A DNA stretch of 64,000 nucleotides from Epilithonimonas lactis (GTDB lineage: Bacteria > Bacteroidota > Bacteroidia > Flavobacteriales > Weeksellaceae): contig NZ_FOFI01000006.1 in NCBI RefSeq assembly GCF_900110605.1, positions 124,001 through 188,000 of the forward strand. Reading direction: 5' to 3'. The position numbers and the translations under genes were made by a program. Below are positions 58,234 through 64,000 of the stretch, piece after piece; the first letter of the stretch is position 1, and every line of letters begins with the position of its first letter. The notes beneath the pieces are model-generated. The model saw only the letters and a list, made by a program, of their open reading frames with translations. It had not been told where the DNA came from and searched no databases.

Positions 58234-58461
58234 ATGAGTAAATTAGATTTATCTGCCTTAATCGGCAAGGCAAAAGAAACCAATATGACGAGCCCAGTTC
58301 AAAAGGTTGTGCCTGTAAAAAATAAAATAAAAGAGACCCCTTTCAATGTTCATTTTCCAGATGATGTATTAAAAAGTCTCAAGATGTTATCTGTAGAAAA
58401 AGGAACAACAATGAAAAATTTGATTGTAACTGCGGTCCAGGAAAAATATTTTAATAAATAA
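58234..58461 (+). CDS. Small ribbon-helix-helix partition partner (ParG-like)
   Basis: The ATG at 58234 gives 75 residues; a longer frame from 58192 runs through the operator repeat and is rejected. The N-terminus is flexible (LSALIGKAKETN), and the C-terminal half is a ribbon-helix-helix: TPFNVHFPDDVLKSLKMLSVEKGTTMKNLIVTAV. This is the usual centromere-binding partner of a short ParA. It probably represses the par genes by binding the motif in front of both. Confidence 0.8.
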   Translation: MSKLDLSALIGKAKETNMTSPVQKVVPVKNKIKETPFNVHFPDDVLKSLKMLSVEKGTTMKNLIVTAVQEKYFNK

Positions 58462-58539
58462 AAAAGGGAAAATCCAAAAGATTCTCCCCAAACATAAAAT
58501 ATGTTTTTTCCTATCCCAAAGGTAAGGATTTTTTAAAAT

Positions 58540-58797
58540 ATGAAAAAGACAGAAAGCCAAGGTTTTTTTTGTGTGGTCTATTTCTCGGATACCAAAAAAA
58601 CATGTTTTTACCATAAGGTTTGGAAACCTAAAAATCTAGCTTCCCAATTGCAAAATTGGCTGTGGATAAAATGCTTTATTAAGAAAGAAGATTATTTCAG
58701 CGATACGAAGGCTAATAGGTACTATAGGATCTTCGATAAAAATAATCCGGTAGAGAACTTCACTTATCAAATTTTCAGCGGAAAACAAGCACTATGA
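58540..58797 (+). CDS. Hypothetical small protein upstream of rep
   Basis: The 85-residue basic, aromatic-rich protein is not recognised; it has the repeated phrase YFSDTK (residues 14-19 and 52-57). It overlaps the rep start by four bases (ATGA), which supports real translation and coupling. A replication-control or leader role is possible. A TGTGGATAA DnaA-box sequence lies inside the gene at 58661-58669, perhaps by chance. Confidence 0.6.
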   Translation: MKKTESQGFFCVVYFSDTKKTCFYHKVWKPKNLASQLQNWLWIKCFIKKEDYFSDTKANRYYRIFDKNNPVENFTYQIFSGKQAL

Positions 58798-59903
58798 CAA
58801 AGCGAGCAGGCAATTATTTAATACAATCCAATTATTTCACAAAAAGTGTTTTGAGAGATGCATCTGAAATGCAGAAAGAAATACTGTATTATTTACAAAG
58901 TGAAATCGATTTCCACGATCCTAATGCAACAGGTAGTGTGGTTTTTAATTTCGAAAAATTCTTGAAATATAAAAACATAAAAGACAAAAAGAATACATAC
59001 TCACCATCAGAATTTTTTTACATCATCAATGGGCTTAGAAACATTAATGGGGTATTCTATAACAAACCCGCAAAGAAAACCGTTTTTTTTAACCTAGTAG
59101 ACAGTGTAGAAATTAATGATGAAGACACCAATGAGTTTACCATCCGTTTTGCCAACTTTGGGAAAGTATTCTTTTTCGAAAAATTTGCTTTAGAATATGT
59201 AGAAAGCTCCAAGGTTCCCTATACACAAATAGAGAAAAATATTATAGACCTCAAAGGAGATAAAAGAAAAAAGTTTTTTGAACTCCTTTCCCAATACAAA
59301 GAAACAGGCGTTTTTAGAGTTTCTATTGAAGAATTTAAAATGCTTTTAGGCTTTATAGAGTATACAAACACCAACGGTAATCAAGAAGATATTGCAACCA
59401 AACAGATGCAGCTAGAACTTCTCTTCAACGAAGAAACAGCCCCGATTGATGTAGAAAGAGTAGAATATCTAAAAGTATGGAGCGAATTTTAAAGGGTTTT
59501 CTTGGATCCTGCCGTAGAAGAAATTAATAAAAATTCTAAACTAGACATCGATAATCTTATCTATATCCCAAAAAAAACAGGACGGAAGATTACAGCCATA
59601 GAATTCAGATTTAAAAAAAGAATACGCAAAGAATCATTGTCTGAAGAAGAAATCAAAACGATGAATTACTTTGTTGCTTACGGCATGAGTGAAGCTCAAG
59701 CCCTCTTTTTACTTCAAAGGCTTGGATATACAGAGATGTATAGAAGATTAAATCAAATGATCACCTTTAACAGCCAATATGACAACAAAGATTCTCCACT
59801 CTACAGAAGAAATGTTTGGTTTGAAAATATTTCCAATAATGAAATAAAAAACTTAGGAGGATTTTTTTACGAAAAAATGTTCCCAGAATTGAAAAACGAA
59901 TAA
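58794..59903 (+). pseudogene. Rep_3-type plasmid replication initiator split by an in-frame stop
   Basis: The first part (58794-59492, 232 residues) has the Rep_3 opening (NYLIQSNYFTKSVLRDASEMQKEILYYL) and the first winged helix. Then a TAA at 59490-59492 interrupts. In the same frame translation continues RVFLDPAVEEINKNSKLDI...GRKITAIEFRFKK, the conserved second winged helix, to 59903. Reading a sense codon such as AAA (Lys) for the TAA would give one 369-residue Rep. The nine iterons directly downstream are its natural site. The C-terminal part normally contacts iterons, so the broken gene probably does not start replication. Confidence 0.85.
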
Positions 59904-59912
59904 AACATTTCC

Positions 59913-60170
59913 GGAATGACCTACATAGTTAATTACTGTTTTTAACAATTTTCCCCGGAATGACCTACATAGTTAGCGGAATGACCTACATAGTTAGCGG
60001 AATGACCTACATAGTTAGCGGAATGACCTACATAGTTAACATGCTTTTTTAGGTTTTACCCCCGGAATGACCTACATAGTTAAATTGAAATCCCCGGAAT
60101 GACCTACATAGTTAAAGCCGTTTTCCCCGGAATGACCTACATAGTTAGCCCGGAATGACCTACATAGTAG
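59913..60170 (+). repeat. Nine iterons of about 19-21 bp, candidate replication origin 2
   Basis: GGAATGACCTACATAGTTA starts at 59913, 59957, 59978, 59999, 60020, 60064, 60096, 60129 and 60152. Four central copies are exactly 21 bases apart, two helical turns, the classic iteron spacing; the outer ones are separated by 32-44 bases with CCCC before the unit. The last copy lacks one base. They lie just after the broken rep gene. Confidence 0.9.
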
Positions 60171-60228
60171 CATACTCTAAGCTCCCATGAATAAAGGCTT
60201 TGCGCAACCCTAAAAAACTATGTATTTA

Positions 60229-60291
60229 AAAACATTTGTTTATTTAAAAAACAAATGTTTTATAGTCGGAAAAAACATCCATTGTGGATAA
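60229..60291 (+). other. Hairpin and DnaA box of origin 2
   Basis: A perfect inverted repeat with 13-base arms (60229-60241 and 60249-60261, AAAACATTTGTTT) and a 7-base loop is followed by TGTGGATAA (60283-60291), the complement of a DnaA box, and A/T-rich DNA. This fits the unwinding part of an iteron origin. No other gene is in the 59904-60474 gap. Confidence 0.65.
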
Positions 60292-60367
60292 CTTTTTTTT
60301 GAAAAAAGAAAAAGTTGCGCTAAAAAGAAAAAAGTATAAAAAAACGGTGAATTATTGAGATTTTATA

Positions 60368-60474
60368 AAGTGGTCGAATTAGACCACTTATCTTTTCGAT
60401 TTATTTTCTCAAAAACTCGTATCATTAAACAAAGTTTCATAAATTTACTTTTTATGAGTTTAATGTAACAACGT
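60368..60474 (+). promoter_or_regulatory. Inverted repeats upstream of serine recombinase, possible res site
   Basis: AAGTGGTC (60368-60375) and GACCACTT (60382-60389) form a perfect dyad. About 35 bases later CATTAAAC and GTTTAATG enclose a nested TCATAAA/TTTATGA dyad directly before the recombinase start. Such sites upstream of a resolvase gene are usual for its recombination and autoregulation. Confidence 0.5.
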
Positions 60475-61080
60475 ATGAAATTTGGATATGCAAGAGTGTC
60501 AACCAAAGACCAAAATTTAAATTTGCAAATTGAAGCTTTAGAAAAGGCAGGTTGCGAAAAAATATTTAATGAAAAAATATCGGGTTCAACTAAGAATCGT
60601 CCAGAACTTGATAAAATGATAGCCCATTTAAGAAAAGATGACGTATTATTTGTTTGGAGATTAGACCGTCTTGGAAGAAGTTTAAAAAATATTATTGACC
60701 TTGTTTTAAGTTTGAGTGAAAAAGGTGTTGTTATAAAAGGGATTTCTGATGGTGTCGATACATCTACATCTAGTGGAAGACTTTTTCTCAATATAATGGC
60801 TTCTTTGGCTGAGTATGAGAGGGAGTTAATTAAAGAGAGGACAAATGCAGGTTTGCAATCTGCTAGAGCAAGAGGTAGAACAGGCGGACGACCAAAAGGA
60901 TATACAAAAGAAACTATTGCTAAACTTTTAATTATGCGTTCGGTATATAAAGACAAATCTAAAACACCCGAAGAAGTTTATAAACCACTTGGATTAACAA
61001 GAGCTACATTTTACAGGTATGCTAAAATTCTTGATAATCACACAAACGAAGAAATCAAAAAAATGTCAATAAATAAGTAA
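60475..61080 (+). CDS. Serine recombinase (resolvase/invertase family)
   Basis: The 201-residue protein has YARVSTKDQNLNLQ with the nucleophile Ser9, the conserved RLDRLGRS (about 63-70), the long E-helix (LAEYERELIKERT) and a C-terminal helix-turn-helix (TPEEVYKPLGLTRATFYRY). Small recombinases like this resolve plasmid multimers or invert DNA segments. With inverted repeats directly upstream and an iteron origin next to it, multimer resolution for the integrated plasmid is likely. It appears intact. Confidence 0.93.
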   Translation: MKFGYARVSTKDQNLNLQIEALEKAGCEKIFNEKISGSTKNRPELDKMIAHLRKDDVLFVWRLDRLGRSLKNIIDLVLSLSEKGVVIKGISDGVDTSTSSGRLFLNIMASLAEYERELIKERTNAGLQSARARGRTGGRPKGYTKETIAKLLIMRSVYKDKSKTPEEVYKPLGLTRATFYRYAKILDNHTNEEIKKMSINK

Positions 61081-61139
61081 AAAATATATTGTGTATATTA
61101 TATACATTATGTATATTTGAATAAATAAATATTATTACA

Positions 61140-61388
61140 ATGCGAAAAAATATTGATATAGAAGAAAGCGTACTTACAAAACTTAAAATTTTATCTGCGT
61201 TCGAAGAATTAAGCGTTAAATCTCTTATGGAAAAAGCGGTTTCTTTTTATGTTGAATACAAAGAAAATGAAAAGTTAAAATCTTTGTCTGAAGAAGATAG
61301 AGAAGATATAGGATTGCTTTTGCTAATGCAACAATCAGATAGAACAGACATTGTAAGTAGAGAAGAAGTAATGAACGAATTAGGGTAA
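61140..61388 (+). CDS. Antitoxin of RelE-type toxin-antitoxin pair
   Basis: The 82-residue acidic protein begins with a short ribbon-helix-helix-like part (NIDIEESVLTKLKILSAFEELSVKSLMEKAV) and ends in an acidic tail (EEDREDIGLLLLMQQSD...SREEVMNEL), the usual antitoxin plan. Its stop overlaps the toxin start by one base (TAATG). A dyad near 61090-61115 (TGTATATTATATACA) upstream is a likely operator for the pair. Confidence 0.85.
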   Translation: MRKNIDIEESVLTKLKILSAFEELSVKSLMEKAVSFYVEYKENEKLKSLSEEDREDIGLLLLMQQSDRTDIVSREEVMNELG

Positions 61389-61657
61389 TGGAAGTGATTT
61401 TTTTGCGAAGTTTCCTAACAGACATTAAAAAGCTAAATGATAAAAAATTGAAATTAAAAATCAAGGAATTTATTATAGAGCTTGAAAACTCTCAAACATT
61501 AGAAGATGTTGGAAATATAAAAAAAATGAAAGGGTTTTCTACTGCTTTTAGATGGAGAACTGGAGACTATCGTCTAGGTTTTTATAAAAATGAAAATTCT
61601 ATTGAATTATCAAGATTTTTGAAAAGAAGCGATATATATAAAGTTTTCCCTAAATAA
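61388..61657 (+). CDS. RelE/YafQ-type toxin
   Basis: The 89-residue basic protein begins MEVIFLRSFLTDIKKL and has FRWRTGDYRLGFYKNENSIEL near residues 53-73, the RelE/ParE-fold pattern. Family toxins cut mRNA in the ribosome or inhibit gyrase; the mode cannot be read here. Coupled translation with the antitoxin gene is clear. It would stabilise the plasmid-derived part of the island. Confidence 0.88.
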   Translation: MEVIFLRSFLTDIKKLNDKKLKLKIKEFIIELENSQTLEDVGNIKKMKGFSTAFRWRTGDYRLGFYKNENSIELSRFLKRSDIYKVFPK

Positions 61658-61678
61658 ATAATTTCAACAAACGATACG

Positions 61679-61972
61679 ATGAATACAGAGAAAACAGAAC
61701 TAAAACTCTTGAAAGAACTTAAACAAGGAGATGTTTTTGAATTTCCCGATGATGATACTAAGTATTTTGTCAGAGAACATTTCGAAGATGGCGAAACAAA
61801 GGTTGTTAAAGCTAAGGAACATACAAAATTATTTTTCGTCAAAAATGATATAGAAGTAATTGTTGAAAATCCTTATTTCCGATTTTCTGAAATTTTGAAG
61901 AAAAGAAAGGAAAATAAGAAAAAAAACGAAAAAAGTAAAGGTTTAAAACTAGACCTCGGATATGGTCTTTAA
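61679..61972 (+). CDS. Hypothetical protein downstream of toxin-antitoxin pair
   Basis: The 97-residue protein is not recognised. An N-terminal SH3-like beta part (LKQGDVFEFPDDDTKYFV; TKVVKAKEHTKLFF) is followed by a strongly basic tail (ILKKRKENKKKNEKSKG). It starts 21 bases after the toxin and may be part of the same transcript. A nucleic-acid-binding role would fit the tail, but nothing more can be said. Confidence 0.55.
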   Translation: MNTEKTELKLLKELKQGDVFEFPDDDTKYFVREHFEDGETKVVKAKEHTKLFFVKNDIEVIVENPYFRFSEILKKRKENKKKNEKSKGLKLDLGYGL

Positions 61973-61993
61973 TTAATCTCAAAAAACTATACA

Positions 61994-62110
61994 ATGGAAA
62001 ATATTTTTTTAATAATATGCGGAACTTTTTTAGGACTGGTTGGAGGTTTTCTACTCGTTTGGGGTGCAACTTCTATTGGTAAATTTCTTAAAGAAAAATT
62101 TAATCTTTAA
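61994..62110 (+). CDS. Small single-span membrane protein
   Basis: A 38-residue frame starts at ATG 61994 and codes one strong membrane helix (IFLIICGTFLGLVGGFLLVW) followed by a short basic tail (KFLKEKFNL). The sequence before its start (TAATCTCAAAAAACTATA) recurs after its stop (TAATCTCAAAAAACGATA, from 62108). It could be a type I toxin-like or a regulatory peptide; the evidence for translation is composition only. Confidence 0.4.
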   Translation: MENIFLIICGTFLGLVGGFLLVWGATSIGKFLKEKFNL

Positions 62111-62178
62111 TCTCAAAAAACGATAATTATATTGACATCTATTAGATAGATAAAAATAATGTGAAGAACAGACTTGCA

Positions 62179-62237
62179 ATGTAAAATATTAAATAGATAA
62201 TCGATTTATTTCCGATTATCTATTTAATATTTTACAT
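62179..62237 (+). promoter_or_regulatory. Perfect 25-bp inverted repeat before abiEi
   Basis: The arms 62179-62203 and 62213-62237 are exact reverse complements (start ATGTAAAATATTAAATAG), with a 9-base loop. The right arm ends 7 bases before the GTG start of the AbiEi-like gene. AbiEi antitoxins repress their own promoter by binding inverted repeats, so this is a likely operator; it would also form a stable hairpin in RNA. Confidence 0.7.
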
Positions 62238-62244
62238 TTGTATT

Positions 62245-62874
62245 GTGAATTTTGAAGTTTTAATTCAAAAATATACTGCGCACCCGATTCCTCATCAGGT
62301 GTTGCTAAGTCTTTTGAAAGGATATAAAAGACCTAATGATAAAATCCATTCCTTGATAAATGAAGAAAAACTAATCTCATTGAAAAAAGGTCTATACGTT
62401 TGGAATAGCGATTCTTTACCCGAGAACTTCAGCATTGCAAATATTCTTTGCACTCCGAGTTATGTTTCAGTGGAATCGGCATTGTCATTTTACTGATTAA
62501 TTCCGGAACGTGTTTTTTCAGTAAGTTCAATGACATTCAAAACATCAAAAAAATTCTTAAACTCACTCGGTAACTTCGAATATATAAAAATTCCAACACC
62601 ATATTATTCATTTGGAATAAAGAGAATTTCTATCAGAGATGGGCAATTTTCTTTAATGGCAACTGCAGAAAAAGCCTTGATGGACAAAGTTATTACAACA
62701 GCCGGCATCATCATTAGAAGTGAAGTATCTGCTGAAAAGTTTTTGTTCGAAAATCTGAGAATGGATGATAAGCAATTGAAGATATTCAATACCAGAGAAA
62801 TGAGAAACTGGTTGGAATTTGCACCTAAAAAAGAATCTTTGTTGAATGTTATAAAAGTTATAGAAAATTTATGA
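62245..62874 (+). pseudogene. abiEi: AbiEi-type antitoxin gene with an in-frame TGA
   Basis: From a GTG start, 83 codons read NFEVLIQKYTAHPIPHQVLLSLL...YVSVESALSFY, the winged-helix N-terminus of AbiEi/transcriptional regulators. A TGA at 62494-62496 follows, in the place of the usual Gly in ALSYYGLIPE. The same frame continues LIPERVFSVSSMTFKTSKKF to 62874 with the normal C-terminal domain (ATAEKALMDKV). The whole would be 209 residues. It overlaps abiEii by four bases. The 114-residue part from the ATG at 62530 might still be made. Confidence 0.8.
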
Positions 62875-63724
62875 CACAAGATTGGATAGCAGAATATAAA
62901 CCCAAAACTGCCGATGATTACAAACAGGCATTGCGTGAAATAATGCAACAATTGGCACTGGCAGGATTATCCCGTGGTGGTTTTTTTTCAAAAGCCGCTT
63001 TTACGGAGATACTGCTTTGCTGATTTTTTATGGACTTGATTAATTCTCGGAGGATTTAGACCTTTCTTTGTTGCAAGAAGATGAAATTTCAAATTTAGAG
63101 TATTATCTCAAGTTTATTGAAGATGAATTTTTGGCTCAAGGTATGGTTGTTACCATCAAAACAAAGCATAAATCCGTTGTCTCCGCCATAGAATCTGCAT
63201 TCTTGAAGTCAGAAACTTTTTGCGGTGAACTCATCTTGGAAACTTCGGTTCCAGGATTAGGAATCAAACAAAATATTGGATTAAAAATAAAAATTGAAGT
63301 AGATAAAAAACCGCCGTTGGGTTTTGAGATTGAAGAAAAATTGCTTTTAAAAACATGTTCGTTTTATGTGAAATGTTTTGTGCTAGAAGATCTATTTGCA
63401 GGTAAAATGCATGCTTTACTTTTCAGAAAGTGGGGAAATAATGTTAAAGGTCGTGACTGGTACGATTTGGAATGGTATATTAGAAAAGGGGTTAATCTGA
63501 ATCTTCAGCATTTCTTATCAAGAGCAAAAGATAGTTCTGATTGGGGAAAAGAAACTATTTCTGAAACAGAATTCACAGTGTTGCTAACAGAACGAATCGA
63601 AAATCTGAATGTTGAAATCGCTAAGAAAAATGTGGAAAGATTCATCTATAATCCAAAAGTATTGGATATTTGGTCTAAACAATATTTTTTAGATGTGGTT
63701 AAAATGTTAAAAATAAAAGAATAA
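62871..63724 (+). pseudogene. abiEii: AbiEii-type nucleotidyltransferase toxin gene, frameshifted
   Basis: The frame starts MTQDWIAEYKPKTADDYKQALREIMQQLALAGL and then, in a T-run at about 62999-63002, one base appears missing; the frame ends at TGA 63021. In the shifted frame the family motif continues FYGDTALLIFYGLD, hits TAA at 63041-63043, then reads FSEDLDLSLLQEDEIS to a normal end at 63724. AbiEii toxins transfer nucleotides to tRNA or other targets; the broken start region includes the nucleotidyl-binding motif, so the toxin should be dead. One frameshift plus one stop argues for decay rather than sequencing error. Confidence 0.85.
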
Positions 63725-63732
63725 TTGTACCA

Positions 63733-63748
63733 CTTTTGTACACTTTAC
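63733..63748 (+). promoter_or_regulatory. Right-end copy of CTTTTGTACAC motif
   Basis: CTTTTGTACAC (63733-63743) followed by TTTAC matches 27070-27086 except for one extra C there. It lies 45 bases inside the right attachment repeat, next to another TTGTAC (63725-63730). It is a candidate integrase arm site. Confidence 0.4.
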
Positions 63749-63787
63749 ACCACGAAAACCACCACCAATAAAGACTTCTTTAGATAC

Positions 63788-63802
63788 TGTATCGGAAAGT
63801 AA
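63788..63802 (+). other. attR-type copy of the mnmE 3' end
   Basis: TGTATCGGAAAGTAA codes Cys-Ile-Gly-Lys-stop in the frame preceded by AAA GAC TTC TTT AGA TAC, so it mimics the MnmE C-terminus. It differs from the left copy at two wobble bases. Sequence to its right no longer resembles plasmid DNA and holds a terminator and the end of a minus-strand gene, as expected for the original chromosome. Confidence 0.8.
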
Positions 63803-63854
63803 CAACATTCCCAAATATAAAGTAAGGCTCTATCCTCATCTAATCAAAAAAACA

Positions 63855-63882
63855 AAAACCCTTAAACTAACTTAAGGGTTTT
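63855..63882. terminator. Strong bidirectional terminator beyond right island end
   Basis: Perfect 11-base arms AAAACCCTTAA (63855-63865) and TTAAGGGTTTT (63872-63882) enclose a 6-base loop, with T-rich DNA after and A-rich DNA before. It probably served mnmE before insertion of the island, and the convergent minus-strand gene. Confidence 0.85.
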
Positions 63883-63907
63883 ATTTTTCAACCTGAAAAA
63901 AGAATAT

Positions 63908-64000
63908 TTAAACTGTCACCAATGTTTCAGAAGTCGTCAATATTTGCAGTTCGTTTTTTTCTGGTTTGATGAGTTGTAACGGATACAAATTGGGATTGTA
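63908..64000 (-). CDS. C-terminal end of an unrecognised chromosomal gene
   Basis: On the minus strand a frame enters from the right edge and ends at a TAA (63908-63910) after 30 residues, ending LQILTTSETLVTV. The terminator sits 25 bases past its stop, as for a real gene. There is too little sequence to name it. Confidence 0.5.
   Translation of the reverse strand, partial: YNPNLYPLQLIKPEKNELQILTTSETLVTV

Noticed and set aside
59502-59903. Separate 133-residue gene starting at TTG after rep
   Set aside because: It is in the same frame as rep and codes the expected second winged helix; treated as the continuation of the interrupted gene.
59913-60170. CRISPR array
   Set aside because: Units of 19-21 bases are almost directly joined with no unique spacers; Rep gene and DnaA box are adjacent, so iterons.
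60363-60956. 197-residue minus-strand frame over the serine recombinase
   Set aside because: The plus strand codes a complete recombinase with catalytic Ser and helix-turn-helix, so the other is a shadow.

Overview
The window looks like the chromosome of a Bacteroidota bacterium, most likely a flavobacterium of the Weeksellaceae (Chryseobacterium-like). The reasons are the SusC-type receptor, the set of secreted pectinases, a perfect Bacteroidota-type promoter (TTTG, 20 bases, TAnnTTTG) in front of rhaT, and gene starts without strong Shine-Dalgarno sequences. The genus is an inference; no rRNA or tRNA gene was seen.

Region 1 (1-25182, all minus strand) is a polysaccharide utilization locus for rhamnogalacturonan/pectin. 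Read in the direction of transcription it holds a GH28 pectinase, a GH2 beta-galactosidase, a CE12 acetylesterase with an added N-terminal domain, a GH106 alpha-L-rhamnosidase, a DUF4350-like secreted protein, a PL11 rhamnogalacturonan lyase, a second CE12 esterase, a GH105 unsaturated rhamnogalacturonyl hydrolase, a secreted FG-GAP/VCBS protein, the rhamnose transporter RhaT and mutarotase RhaM, a fructuronate reductase, mannonate dehydratase, a second GH2 enzyme, and a SusC receptor cut by the window edge. Together they would deacetylate and cut the rhamnogalacturonan backbone, trim galactose and rhamnose, and feed rhamnose and a hexuronate to the cytoplasm. Two families of short intergenic repeats lie in the gaps.

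Region 2 (25581-26966, plus) is mnmE, the conserved tRNA-modification GTPase. It is the attachment gene of an island of about 36.8 kb. The last five codons of mnmE (26952-26966) recur at 63788-63802, still readable as Cys-Ile-Gly-Lys-stop, and a tyrosine integrase begins 170 bases after mnmE. A strong terminator that probably once served mnmE now lies beyond the right copy, next to the 3' end of a minus-strand chromosomal gene.

Region 3 (26952-63802) is the island, a mosaic. Its left module has integrase, a replication initiator, an excisionase-like protein, two DnaA boxes, nine 35-bp iterons and an orphan MobC-like protein. Next come two unknown genes, then a 19.5-kb defence block on the plus strand: type I restriction-modification (hsdM, hsdS, hsdR), a metallo-beta-lactamase-fold protein, a trypsin-like protease, an ABC-3C middle component and a Rad50/SMC-like ATPase, an unrecognised helical protein overlapping a PD-(D/E)XK nuclease, and McrB-McrC. 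After this are gene fragments (kinase tail, probable GH36 start, sugar-transferase start) around an intact LacZ-type beta-galactosidase.

The right module is plasmid-like: parA with a ribbon-helix-helix partner, a Rep initiator broken by an in-frame stop, nine 21-bp-type iterons with a DnaA box, a serine recombinase, a RelE-type toxin-antitoxin pair, and a decayed AbiE pair. The island therefore seems to have absorbed an integrated plasmid. The least explained parts are the multi-gene cassette between hsdR and mcrB, especially the helical-protein/nuclease pair, and the variable-spacer repeat inside hsdS.
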